Positions 1 through 10,609 of a stretch of 64,000 nt of DNA are shown here, piece by piece. A program made the position numbers and the translations under genes. The number at the start of each line of letters is the position of its first letter. Positions within the stretch are counted from its first letter, which is position 1. Under the pieces are notes generated by a model. It made no database searches. It saw nothing but the letters and a program-made list of their open reading frames with translations, and was not told the origin of the DNA. This DNA comes from Tachypleus tridentatus (taxonomy: Eukaryota; Arthropoda; Merostomata; Xiphosura; Limulidae), in assembly GCF_004210375.1 (NCBI RefSeq), contig NC_134834.1, positions 97,840,170-97,904,169 of the forward strand, in the 5' to 3' direction.

Positions 1-690
1 ATAACGTCTTGCTATTATTTACATGATATAACGTCTTGCTATTATTTAGATGGTATAACGTCTTGCTATTATTTACATGATATAACGTCTTCCTATTATT
101 TAGATGGTATAACGTCTTGCATTTATTTACATGGTATAACGTCTTGCTATTATTTACATGATATAACGTCTTGCTATTATTTAGATGGTATAACGTCTTC
201 CTATTATTTAGATGGTATAACGTCTTGCATTTATTTACATGGTGTAACGTCTTGCTATTATGTAGATGGTATAACGTCTTGCTATTATTTACATGGTATA
301 ACAACTTGCTATTATTATATTGGTATAACGTCTTGCTATTATTCAGATGGTATAGCGTCTTGCTATTATTCACATGGTATAACGTCTTGCATTTATTTGC
401 ATGGTATAACGTCTTGCATTTATTTACATGGTGTAACGTCTTGCTATTATGTAGATGGTATAACGTCTTGCTATTATTTACATGGTATAACGCCTTGCTA
501 TTATTTACATGGTATAACGCCTTGCTATTATTTAGATGGTATAACAACTTGCTATTATTTACATGGTATAACGTCTTGCTATTATTCAGATGGTATAGCG
601 TCTTGCTATTATTTAAATGGTATAACGTATTGCTATCATTTACATGGTATAACGTCTTGCTATTATTTAGATGGTATAAGGTCTTGCTTA
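1..690. repeat. 27-bp minisatellite array, about 25 units, open to the left edge
   Basis: Units of 27 bp begin with ATAACGTCTTGC and end in ACATGGT or AGATGGT. The unit start recurs at 1, 28 and so on to 676, which is exactly 25 unit lengths, so divergence is by substitution and not by indels. Because 27 is a multiple of 3 and the plus strand has no stop in two frames, the array yields long spurious open frames with a 9-residue repeat rich in Tyr, Leu and Trp. I see no reason to call it a gene. The array presumably continues outside the window on the left. Confidence 0.97.
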
Positions 691-1270
691 TTTAATAACA
701 TAACTAATCCTATTCCAACACTTTATTTAATAAGATAACTAATCCTATTCCAACACTTTATTTAATAAGATAACTAATCCTATTCCAACACTTTATTTAA
801 TAAGATAACTAATCCTATTCCAACACTATATTTAATAACATAACTAATCCTATCCCAACACTATATTTAATAAGATAACTAATCCTATCCCAACACTTTA
901 TTGAATAAGATAACTAATCTTATCCCAACACCTTATTTAATAAGTTAACTAATCCTATCCCAACACTTTATTTAATAAGACAACTTATCCTATCCCAACA
1001 CTATATTTAATAAGACAACTAATCCTATTCCAACACTTTATTTAATAAGATAACTAATCCTATTCCAACACTTTATTTAATAAGATAACTAATCCTATTC
1101 CAACACTATATTTAATAACATAACTAATCCTATCCCAACACTATATTTAATAAGATATGTAATCCTATCCCAACACTATATTTAATAAGATAAGTAATCC
1201 TATTCCAACACTATATTTAATAAGATAACTAATCCTATCCCAACACTATATTTAATAAGATAGTAATCCT
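686..1270. repeat. 35-bp minisatellite array, about 16 units
   Basis: The unit contains TAACTAATCCTATTCCAACA followed by CTTTATTTAATAAGA. The TAACTAATCC anchor occurs at 701, 736 and onward to 1226, exactly 15 unit lengths, so register is kept. Variants are single substitutions (TATTCC/TATCCC, CTTTA/CTATA). The array starts directly where the 27-bp array ends, with no unique spacer. Confidence 0.97.
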
Positions 1271-1274
1271 ATCT

Positions 1275-1690
1275 TCATCATTATTTTCTTCCGTTTCAAG
1301 AAAAATACCTTTTTTTTTAAAACTGATTCATTTGTAATAATTTTTCGGCAGTTCAAGAATTTATTCTTTAAATCAGAATTCATAAAAAGTTGAATTATGA
1401 GTCTTATTAAACACCCTTCGTCATGTTTGAATGTCTTTCTTACTGAAATGTTAACAACAGCTCTAAAGCTTCGTGATTGAAACTCTCCTGTGTTTTCCTC
1501 CTTTAGCTATTTATTTTAACACCTTTGTATTTTCAAAAATATGTCGAAGTTTGAAAAAATTTTAATTTTTAGATTATATATTTTTCTCTGTGTTACGAGT
1601 CGTTAATGTGTCATTCATGGAATGTTTGAAAATGAATATATATATATTTTATCTGATGTGTTTAAATACTCTCTATAGTATATAAGTTAA
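1275..1690. other. AT-rich DNA with no recognised feature
   Basis: This stretch lies between the 35-bp array and the degenerate left flank of the 71-bp array. It has stops in all frames, a short TA run near 1637-1650, and no motif I recognise. Confidence 0.6.
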
Positions 1691-2410
1691 CACCGTCTTA
1701 TTATTCAATAAAAATAACCAATAGTAGTCTAAACATTGAACAACAAGTACCATTATTGTAATACTCAAAAATAATAGTAAGCCACTGTTATCAACAACAA
1801 TAATAATCTATCATTGTCTTAATATTCAACAATAAGTATAAAATCATTGTATAAATATTAAAATAGATGAATAACTTACCATTCTGTAATGATTCAAGAA
1901 AGTGAAGCAACCTACAATTGTTTTAATATTCAACTACAATAATAACTTACCATTCTGTAATGATTCAAGAAAGTGAAGCAACCTACAAATGTTTTAATAT
2001 TCAACTACAATAATAACTTACCATTCTGTAATGATTCAAGAAAGTGAAGCAAACCAGAATTATTTTAATATTCAACTACAATAATAACTTACCATTCTGT
2101 AATGATTCAAGAAAGTGAAGCAACCTACAATTGTTTTAATATTCAACTACAATAATAACTTACCATTCTGTAATGATTCAAGAAAGTGAAGCAACCTACA
2201 AATGTTTTAATATTCAACTACAATAATAACTTACGACTCTGTTAAGATAAAACAAGAAAAGTAACTTAATTTTGTCTTAAGACATGAAATATTTAACATA
2301 TTATTTATTTAATAATTAACCACATTGACAATTCACCTGATTCTTAAGATTCGACAACAGTAATAACTAACAATTACTTTATAAAAATGATGTATAATTT
2401 AATATTTTAT
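1690..2410. repeat. 71-bp tandem array with degenerate flanks (core 1870-2240)
   Basis: The core repeat includes AATAACTTACCATTCTGTAA and GATTCAAGAAAGTGAAGCAA. The CTTACC anchor lies at 1875, 1946, 2017, 2088, 2159 and, altered to CTTACG, at 2230; every step is 71 bp. Adjacent copies differ by only a few bases. On both sides (about 1690-1870 and 2240-2410) are looser fragments of the same theme, such as TATTCAACAATAA and AATAATAACT blocks, which look like old copies decaying at the array edges. Confidence 0.85.
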
Positions 2411-2419
2411 AATAAGTCA

Positions 2420-3455
2420 ACAAACATATTTCATTCTTAATTTTGTAGTATTGAACATTTCCAGGATACCCTTCCTTGAAAAGTTCAAAACATATCTATT
2501 CATACTATTTTTTGTGCGATCAGAATGTTCCTAAATGTACAGTTGTGTCTAAGTTCACTAACTTCATGTAGCACTATCGATTTCAAAATTATACAAGTTT
2601 TGTCAGTCGCTACTTACTACTGTGCAGGTGTTGGAGATTAGAAACAAAAGATAATATGTACAGGTGTTGGAGATTAGAAACAAAATTTAATAGTAATAAA
2701 GGGCTTATCTCACTCCAATACCTATATGAATGTTTTTGTTGATTTATTCTATCCGACACAGCAGACACATCTCACTATTCTGGTACTCATCCTACCCCGC
2801 TCATGAGGTTTGCTCTCATTGCATCAGCGATGTTAGAAGTGCAAACCTAGATACTGCCAAGTGGTTACGTGAAACCTGTAAACTGGCAACTAAAAATAAG
2901 TTGTTCGAAGTTTATTCTAAACGTGTTGTGAGCTAACATCGTCGAAAGTAAACTTAGAAACCTCTCACAGCTGCTTTGTAGGAGTTAACAAAATTAGAGC
3001 CCATACATTCGTGGCTCACGTCAGAGCCTTAAGTTCTCTTAGATCTGACTAAATATTGTACCACTAACACGTTCTATATGTACTAGCTCCCTTCTTTAAT
3101 ACGTGTATGACCGAAGCCTTTGTATGATTGTGTGTAACAGTACTACTCTTATCCAATAAGCTTTACTTTCTGATGGCCATCGAGAGTTCATTGTTCGCGA
3201 CTTGTTTCCATAAAGTTGTGAACTTTCCAGCCTAGTCCAACATAACATAATTTGTTTCCCCAAGTTCGTTACAAAATAGCATTTGGTTCGTCACTTTTGT
3301 TCCTGAAAAGTAGTATTTATTTATATAAAACATGATCACAGCATCTCAAGGGCTCAGTGGTAAACATATCTTCTTATAACGATAAAGTTTTATTTTTTAA
3401 ATGGAATTTTTATTCTCATTATGTAGTAAAGATTCCTCACAAACGCATCAGCTAT
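2420..3455. other. Unassigned AT-rich DNA with a small 36-bp duplication
   Basis: The only structure I see is a two-copy 36-bp direct repeat, CAGGTGTTGGAGATTAGAAA, starting at 2625 and 2661. A 68-codon open frame at 2730-2936 has no recognisable domain and I do not call it a gene. Confidence 0.6.
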
Positions 3456-3682
3456 TTCTTTGCATATAATATAATAATAATATAACATTATAATAATAAT
3501 AATAATATAATAATAATAATATAATAATAATATAATATAATAATAATATAATATAATAATATAATATAATATAATAATATAATATAATATAATATAATAT
3601 AATATAATATAATATAATATAATATAATATAATAATATAATATAATATAATAATATAATATAATAATATAATATAATATAAC
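3456..3682. repeat. AAT / AATAT microsatellite
   Basis: A nearly pure run of TAA and TATAA motifs (ATAATATAATAATAAT and permutations) covers about 225 bp. The minus strand has no stop in two frames and gives meaningless Tyr/Ile/Leu-rich open frames. The mix of 3- and 5-nt periods is what slippage of an AT-only tract produces. Confidence 0.97.
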
Positions 3683-3984
3683 ATTTCGATATCTTCTAGA
3701 GTTCAATAATATTTTTAAAAGTGCGATTTCCAATCTACAAAAGAAATTGCAATAACTTTTAATTCACCAACAATATCAACTAGAACGAAACTTGTTAATT
3801 TTTGTATAATAATAGTTTGGGTACAATGTCAAAATACGAACTTTGTTCTGGCCTCTGAAAGTTATAGATTACTTACTGTTCATGGGTGATACTTTCGGAG
3901 AAGTCTTTCCTGTCGCGTGATTCTCTACCTCAACCAAAAACGCAGAACTTTAAACTGTGCAGTCTCTCTGAAAGGCGTGTGTAT

Positions 3985-4097
3985 ATTTTCTTCTAGCAAA
4001 GCCACATCGGGCTATCTGCTGAGCCAACCGAGGGGAATTGAAACCCTGATTTTAGCGTTGTAAATTCGTAGACATATCGCTGTACTAGCGGGGGGTA
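3985..4097 (-). mobile_element. tRNA-derived SINE, TAC-anticodon type
   Basis: On the minus strand the order is a tRNA-like head with an A-box-like stretch (GTACAGCGATATG), an anticodon loop containing TTTACAA, a B-box-like GGGTTTCAATTCC, then the tail module ending in GATGTGGCTTTGCTAGAAG. The loop has TAC in the anticodon position, so the source looks like tRNA-Val(TAC); this is inference. Several tRNA pairs are broken, so it is an old copy. I find no target-site duplication. Confidence 0.75.
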
Positions 4098-4338
4098 AAG
4101 TCAGTCAGGTAACATAAACATTGTAGTTATTAGAAAGTTGTAAAATTTACAGTACAACAAGTATATGAAAACAGAACCTCAAGTGGATATCTACATTCGT
4201 AAAAGTAGGCTGGAATGATTTCAACATTAATTATGCATCTGATGTCAGTGATGTCGAGAAACCCACTTGTTGAGAAATTCATATGCAAAAACGGCTCGTT
4301 TGGGTTGAGAAAATATTTTACATAGAAGAGCGAACAAC

Positions 4339-4365
4339 GTTTCGACCTTTCTCGGTCATCGTCAG
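4339..4365 (-). ncRNA. Hammerhead ribozyme-like catalytic core
   Basis: On the minus strand, CTGACGA (4365-4359) matches the hammerhead CUGANGA box. It is followed by a 4-bp stem, GACC (4357-4354) with GGTC (4347-4344), closed by a 6-nt loop, and then by GAAAC (4343-4339). Hammerheads are known from the terminal regions of Penelope-like elements, which fits the neighbouring endonuclease tail. There is one extra base between the first box and stem II, and I could not find a convincing GUH cleavage site or stems I and III. It may be a degenerate or inactive relic. Confidence 0.5.
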
Positions 4366-4492
4366 GTTCATAAAGAAAGAGGTAACTGACAGGAAGCTGA
4401 CCACATGTTTGAAAGGGGTTGTGTAACTGAGTGTCAGAATGTAGAGGGCGGTGTTAGATGTTTGAATATATAATTTTATTTATTTTATTATA

Positions 4493-4590
4493 TTAATATA
4501 GGTATAAAGGCGTTCCTTTATATTGGTTTATTTTGGGTTTAAGTTGTTGTATAAGTAAGGCTTCTTTAATTTTGCGTTTGTTTATGTTTG
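4493..4590 (-). pseudogene. C-terminal tail of a GIY-YIG endonuclease (Penelope-like)
   Basis: The minus strand encodes NKRKIKEALLIQQ followed by LKPKINQYKGTPLYLY and a TAA stop at 4495-4493. The pattern of a basic residue, K-E-A-L-L-I, then a P-K-I-N segment is the usual end of the GIY-YIG endonuclease in Penelope-like elements; Glu in KEA would be the catalytic glutamate of that fold. Upstream the frame meets a stop within a dozen codons and a plausible continuation lies in another frame, so the coding region is frameshifted and only about 30 residues remain. It is non-functional by itself. The assignment is from motif memory, not from an alignment. Confidence 0.65.
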
Positions 4591-4689
4591 TTTAGCTTAA
4601 TGTGCAATTTGAAAGGTTTTGATCGATTTGCAGGATCACGGCCTCTTCACAAGAAATCTGAATATGTAAGAATTTCTTGCTGACTTTGT

Positions 4690-5005
4690 CATTTGTAAAT
4701 CTTTTTTTCAAAGTAATGAAACGAATGACAGTTTGTATTGTATATATATATATATATTATTCAATAGACAATTTAAAAGTCAAATTCCCACATAATAAAG
4801 GAGAATTCTCAGAAATACCTATTTTCGTACATCTTTCTGTAATTGTACATCATAATGTCAGAAAACGATTTTTTGTATATTTGTACACTGTACTGTTTGC
4901 ACTGTTTTCATGGGATGGATCATATATCGCACGTGGACGTTATTATAAGTAATTAAGATTATCGCTTAGCCACTTCTTCAATAGATAAATTATTGTATTA
5001 TGTAT
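4690..5005. other. Unassigned AT-rich stretch
   Basis: It holds a short (TA)n tract at 4739-4757 and a 91-codon open frame (4677-4952) of hydrophobic, low-complexity composition with no recognised domain. I do not call it coding. Confidence 0.55.
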
Positions 5006-5008
5006 TTA

Positions 5009-5415
5009 TTAGATTGAGGAATAATTCGTGAGCGTTTTTAAATAATTTCATTCAAGCATTACATGCAAGACTATACAATACTTCAATGCATGAACACATT
5101 ACACCCAAAACATTTATTATGATACTTTATTTCATGTAATACCTAGGTATATAGTATGCATTGTTTTAAACGAAATTGCAAGAAATTAAATGCGAAAAGC
5201 AGATGGTGTCGAAAACGCTCGATTTTGTCCACTTGACATTCCATTTAATGAGCTGAAAATGAAAGCAAAAATTAAAGACATATGAAAATCAAACACACCA
5301 TCTATTAGAGAAAAAAATTATCTACCAAATGACATGAAATATTTTGTGAAAGCGTTTCATTTATGAATATATTTTTTAACTTGAAAAAACGCTCACGAAT
5401 TATTCCTCAATCCAA
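5009..5415. mobile_element. MITE with 31-bp terminal inverted repeats (mariner-like), TA target site
   Basis: The left end 5009-5039 begins TTAGATTGAGGAATAATTCG; the right end 5385-5415 is its reverse complement except for one base (30 of 31 match). TA dinucleotides flank both ends (5007-5008 and 5416-5417), as expected for Tc1/mariner insertion. The 407-bp element has no open frame that could encode a transposase, so it is a non-autonomous element mobilised in trans. The TTAGRTTG-type terminus fits the mariner group. Confidence 0.88.
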
Positions 5416-5439
5416 TACAATACTGTATTAGACAAAAAA

Positions 5440-5625
5440 CACAATTACATGAAATGTAATGATAAATAAATTATTTTATTATTCAGTTAAGGTGTTGTAT
5501 TAGACAAGAATGTGTTATGTCAGTTATAATAAATAGATATAGTGTTGTACTAACAAAAACATAGTATATTAAACAGATAAAGTGTTCTATTAGACGTCAT
5601 AGTGTTACGATGAAAAGTGTGAAAG
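5440..5625 (-). repeat. Inverted, degenerate fragment of the 92-bp repeat family
   Basis: The reverse complement reads as two degenerate copies of the family seen at 7690-10440: GTTAGTACAACACTATATCT matches the family's GTTTAGTACCACACTTTACC, and TTCTTGTCTAATACAACACC matches its TTCTTGTTTAATACAACAGC. It lies left of the 37-bp array, in opposite orientation to the main 92-bp array on the right. Confidence 0.65.
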
Positions 5626-5693
5626 TTTCATACTAAAATAACTTTCAAATGTCGTGTTAGGGAAGCTTTAATAAACCACGAGTTTCAAAATAT

Positions 5694-7670
5694 CTTTATA
5701 AACCAACAGTGTTGCTATAGTGATGGTTATCTTGATAAATCAACAGTGTTGTTATAGTGATGGTTATCTTTATAAACCAACAGTGTCGTTATAGTGATGG
5801 TTATCTTTATAAACCAACAGTGTCGTTATAGTAATGGTTATCTTTATAAACCAACAGTGTCATAATAAGGACTGTTATCTTTATTAACCAACAGTGTTTT
5901 TATAGTGATGGTTATCTTGATAAATCAACAGTGTCATTATAAGGACTGTTATCTTTATAAATCAACAGTGTCGTTATAAGGACTGTTATCTTTATAAACC
6001 AACAGTGTTGTTATAGTGATGGTTATCTTGATAAATCAACAGTGTCATTATAAGGACTGTTATCTTTATAAACCAACAGTGTTGTTATAGTGATGGTTAT
6101 CTTTATAAACCAACAGTGTTGTTATAGTGATGGTTATCTTGATAAATCAACAGTGTCATTATAAGGACTGTTATCTTTATAAACCAACAATGTTGTTATA
6201 GTAATGGTTATCTTTATAAACCAACAGTGTCGTTAGAGTAATGGTTATCTTTATAAACCAACAGTGTTGTTATAGTGATGGTTATCTTGATAAATCAACA
6301 GTGTCATTCTAAGGACTGTTATCTTTATAAACCAACAATGTTGTTATAGTGATGGTTATCTTTATAAACCAACAGTGTTGTTATAAAGATGGTTATCTTG
6401 ATAAATCAACAGTGTCATTATAAGGACTGTCATCTTTATAAACCAACAGTGTTGTTATAGTGATGGTTATCTTGATAAACCAACAGTGTTGTTATAGTGA
6501 TGGTTATCTTGATAAATCAACAGTGCCATTATAAGGACTGTTATCTTTATAAACCAACAGTGTCGTTAGAGTAATGGTTATCTTTATAAACCAACAGTGT
6601 TGTTATAGTGATGGTTATCTTGATAAATCAACAGTGTCATTCTAAGGACTGTTATCTTTATAAACCAACAATGTTGTTATAGTGATGGTTATCTTTATAA
6701 ACCAACAGTGTTGTTATAAAGATGGTTATCTTGATAAATCAACAGTGTCATTATAAGGACTGTCATCTTTATAAACCAACAGTGTTGTTATAGTGATGGT
6801 TATCTTGATAAACCAACAGTGTTGTTATAGTGATGGTTATCTTGATAAACCAACAGTGTTGTTATAGTGATGGTTATCTTGATAAATCAACAGTGTCATT
6901 ATAAGGACTGTTATCTTTATAAACCAACAGTGTTGTTATAGTGATGGTTATCTTGATAAATCAACAGTGTCATTATAAAGACTGTTATCTTTATAAACCA
7001 ACAGTGTCATTATAAGGACTGTTATCTTTATAAATCAACAGTGTCGTTATAAGGACTGTTATCTTTATAAACCAACAGTGTTGTTATAGTGATGGTTATC
7101 TTGATAAATCAACAGTGTCATTATAAGGACTGTTATCTTTATAAACCAACAGTGTTGTTATAGTGATGGTTATCTTGATAAATCAACAGTGTCATTATAA
7201 GGACTGTTATCTTTATAAACCAACAGTGTTGTTATAGTGATGGTTATCTTGATAAATCAACAGTGTCATTATAAGGACTGTTATCTTTATAAACCAACAG
7301 TGTTGTTATAGTGATGGTTATCTTGATAAATCAACAGTGTCATTATAAGGACTGTTATCTTTATAAACCAACAGTGTTGTTATAGTGATGGTTATCTTGA
7401 TAAATCAACAGTGTCATTATAAGGACTGTTATCTTTATAAACCAATAATGTTGTTATAGTGATGGTTATCTTTATAAACCAACAGTGTTGTTATAGTGAT
7501 GGTTATCTTGATAAATCAACAGTGCCATTATAGTAATGGTTATCTTTATAAATCAACAGTGTCATAATAAGAACGAATATCTTTATAACTCAACAGTGTC
7601 ATTATAAGAACGAATATCTTTATAAAGCAACAGTGTCGTTATAGTGATGGTTATCTTAATAAATCAACAG
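5694..7670. repeat. 37-bp minisatellite array, 53 unit lengths, two alternating subtypes
   Basis: The CAACAG anchor occurs at 5704, 5741 and finally 7665, a distance of exactly 53 x 37. Two main subtypes exist. One has ACCAACAGTGTTGTTATAGT followed by GATGG. The other has ATCAACAGTGTCATTATAAG followed by GACTG. From about 7070 to 7440 they alternate strictly, giving a 74-bp dimer repeat; elsewhere the order is mixed. A block with the diagnostic TGTCATTCTAAGG variant occurs twice (about 6300 and 6635), indicating a segmental duplication of several units. Confidence 0.96.
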
Positions 7671-7689
7671 TGTGTCTACGCTTGTCAAC

Positions 7690-10445
7690 ACTTGTATCTA
7701 CACTTTTTTATCTAATACAACAGCTTACATGACTAATAATTTTGTGCGTGTTATAATTTATTAGTTGTTTAGTACCTCGCTTTACCTGTTTATAACACTT
7801 GAAACAACGCGGTTTTTATTAATACAACACCTTAACTATTTATTACAATACTTTGTATTTTTCGTATGGTTAATTTTTTATTTAGTATCCCACTTCAATT
7901 CTTTACGGTAATATATGACACAACGCTTTCTTGTCTAATACGATACTTTATCTGTTTAATACAAACATTTGGTTACTTTAATTTGGTGCTACACTTTAAC
8001 TCTCATAGTAACACATAACAGAACACTTTCTTTTCTAACATAACATTTTATCTGTTTAATACAAACATTTTGTGGCTTTGTAAAGCATGTTTCTGTTTAG
8101 AACTAATTTTTTCTCTTCAGTATAACACTTGAAACAATAATTTCTTGTTTAATACAATACTTCGTTTCTTTGAAAGAATAATTGGTTGTTTGATAATGCA
8201 TGTTTTTTGTTTAGTAACATTCCACACAATACTTTCCTGTTTAACACAATAGTTCGTTTTTTGATGGGTAATTAGTTTGTTTTATAATGCATGTTTTTGT
8301 TTACTAAAACTCCACATAATACTTTTTTGTTTAACACAATACTTTATTTGTTTGATCGAATAATTGGTTGTTTTATAATGCATGTTTTTGTTTACTAAAA
8401 CTCCACATAATACTTTTTTGTTTAACACAATACTCCGTTTGTTTTATAACGAATGCTTTTTGTTTACTAACACTTCAGATAATACTTTGTTGTTTAACAC
8501 AAAACTTCGTTTGTTTGATAGAATGTTAAGGTGGTTTTATAATGAATGCTTTTTGTTTACTAACACTTCAGATAATACTTTGTTGTTTAACACAAAACTT
8601 CGTTTGTTTGATAGAATAATTGGTGGTTTTATAATGAATGTTTTTTGTTTACTAACACTTCAGATAATACTTTGTTGTTTAACACAAAACTTCGTTTGTT
8701 TGATAGAATGTTAAGGTGGTTTTATAATGAATGCTTTTTGTTTACTAACACTTCAGATAATACTTTGTTGTTTAACACAATACTCCGTTTGTTTGATAGA
8801 ATAATTGGTTGTTTTATAATGAATGTTTTTTGTTTACTAACACTTCAGATAATACTTTGTTGTTTAACACAAAACTTCGTTTGTTTGATAGAATGTTAAG
8901 GTGGTTTTATAATGAATGCTTTTTGTTTACTAACACTTCAGATAATACTTTGTTGTTTAACACAATACTCCGTTTGTTTGATAGAATAATTGGTTGTTTT
9001 ATAATGAATGTTTTTTGTTTACTAACACTTCAGATAATACTTTGTTGTTTAACACAAAACTTCGTTTGTTTGATAGAATAATTGGTTGTTTTATAATGAA
9101 TGTTTTTTGTTTACTAACACTTCAGATAATACTTTGTTGTTTAACACAAAACTTCGTTTGTTTGATAGAATAATTGGTTGTTTTATAATGAATGCTTTTT
9201 GTTTACTAACACTTCAGATAATACTTTGTTGTTTAACACAATACTCTGTTTGTTTGATAGAATAATTGGTTGTTTTATAATGTATGTTTTTGTTTACTAA
9301 CACATCAGATAATACTTTGTTGTTTAACACAATACTTTGTTTGTTTGATAGAATAATTGGTTGTTTTATAATTTATGTTTTTTGTTTACTAATACTCCAC
9401 GCAAAACTTTCTTGTTTAACACAATACTTGATTTATTTGATAGAATAATTGGGTTGTTTTATAATGTATGTTTTTGTTTAGCCCCTCACTTTACCTCTCT
9501 ATTATAACATTTGAACTAACAATAACTTTATTAATATAACAGTTTAACTCTTTAACACAACAGTATGATTGTTTTATTTTTATGTTTCTGTTTATTACTA
9601 CACTTTACCTGTTTATTGTAACACCTTACACAACACTTCTTTCTTAAATACAACAGGTTCCGTGGTTAAATTTTAATTTTATTTTATGCAGTAAGTTTTT
9701 GTTTAGTACCATACCTTACGTATTTATTGTAACACTTGAAACAATACTTCCTTTTCTAATATAACAGCTTGTCTCAGTAATAAAATAATTTGTTTGTTTT
9801 TCTTTACCACCAAACTTAATCTATTTATTTCGATACTTCAGACAGTACTTTGTCTGTTTAATACACGATTTTGGTTATTTTGTATTGTTTATTTTTGTTT
9901 AGAATCACACTTTATCTGATTATTGTAACATTTAACACAATTGTTTACTATCAAACACAACAGCTTCTGTGAGTAATAACATATTTTACTTAATTTAGTA
10001 TGTTTTTGTTAAGTACTATAAACTACTCTTTAATAACTCTTTATTGTATTACACGTTCATGTCTAATGCAAGAGCTACCCTGAGTAATAAATTATTTTAT
10101 ATAGAATGTTTTTTTCATCACACATTACATGTTTATTATGATACTTCACACAACATTTCTTGTTTAATACTAAAACTAATATGTCTAAAATATTAATTTG
10201 GTTATTTTATTTAACATCACACTTTACTTATTTATTGTCATACCTTACAACACTTTCGTGATCCATTTGTTTAATACATTAACTGTGTGATTTTATTTAG
10301 TATGTTTGGGTTTAGTAATACATTTTACTTGTTTATTATAACACTTGACACAATACTTTCTTGTTTAATACAAAACTTTATTTGTTTAATAGAATAATTT
10401 GGTTATTTTGCATAGTACGTTTTTATCACAATACTTTAATTGTTT
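7690..10445. repeat. 92-bp tandem family: homogeneous core with degenerate flanks
   Basis: In the core (about 8080-9480) each unit contains TTTACTAACACTTCAGATAA, TACTTTGTTGTTTAACACAA, GTTTGTTTGATAGAATAATT and a TTTTATAATGAATG link. The CTTCAGATAA anchor falls at 8473, 8566, 8658 and 8751, so the period is 92-93 bp. Left (7690-8080) and right (9480-10445) copies keep the motif order but diverge strongly, for example GTTTAGTACCACACTTTACC and TATAACACTTGACACAATAC. The gradient from edges to centre suggests repeated homogenisation of the middle. Open frames in the core are repeat artefacts. Confidence 0.9.
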
Positions 10446-10605
10446 ATTATCATAAACAATAATAAAACAGTGAAGTAATGTGTCATAAAAGAGGGTGTTT
10501 TGACATATAGTTATTATAGGCAGATGAATTGTCAGTCGACAAGAAAATTTCGTTCCAGGATATTATAATAAACAAATTAAGTGCTGTGCTAAATTATTGT
10601 ACAGT
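10446..10605 (-). repeat. Inverted tail of the 92-bp family
   Basis: At 10440-10465 the sequence turns palindromic (TTGTTTATTATCATAAACAA) and afterwards the family motifs appear reverse-complemented: AATAAACAAATTAAGTGCTG at 10568 is the inverse of the family's CACTTTACCTGTTTATT. The right edge of the array is therefore an inversion point. Divergence is high, so the outer limit is approximate. Confidence 0.55.
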
Positions 10606-10609
10606 CGAA

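Larger units (their letters stand above)
4270..4690 (-). mobile_element. Penelope-like retroelement, 3' end fragment
   Basis: Read on the minus strand, this starts in a short open frame whose end matches the C-terminal tail of the GIY-YIG endonuclease of Penelope-like elements. A 3' untranslated stretch follows, with a repeated GTTGAGAAA motif and a hammerhead-like core. The reverse transcriptase and the rest of the endonuclease are missing, so this is a 3' remnant. Its upstream end (about 4680 on the plus strand) also holds a small inverted repeat, AAGAAAT and ATTTCTT. The family assignment rests on the tail peptide and the ribozyme-like core together. Confidence 0.7.

Noticed and set aside
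171-738. Open frames of up to 174 codons in the 27-bp array
   Set aside because: Products are 9-residue repeats that follow the 27-bp unit in two frames at once; no domain, and low-complexity composition.
2730-2936. 68-codon open frame in single-copy DNA
   Set aside because: No recognised domain, no splice or promoter context; its length is compatible with chance.
4677-4952. 91-codon open frame next to the Penelope-like fragment
   Set aside because: Low-complexity, includes the (TA)n tract, opposite strand to the element, no domain.
8382-9081. Open frames of 84-110 codons in the 92-bp array
   Set aside because: They repeat with the array period and change frame at 93-bp units; artefacts of the repeat.
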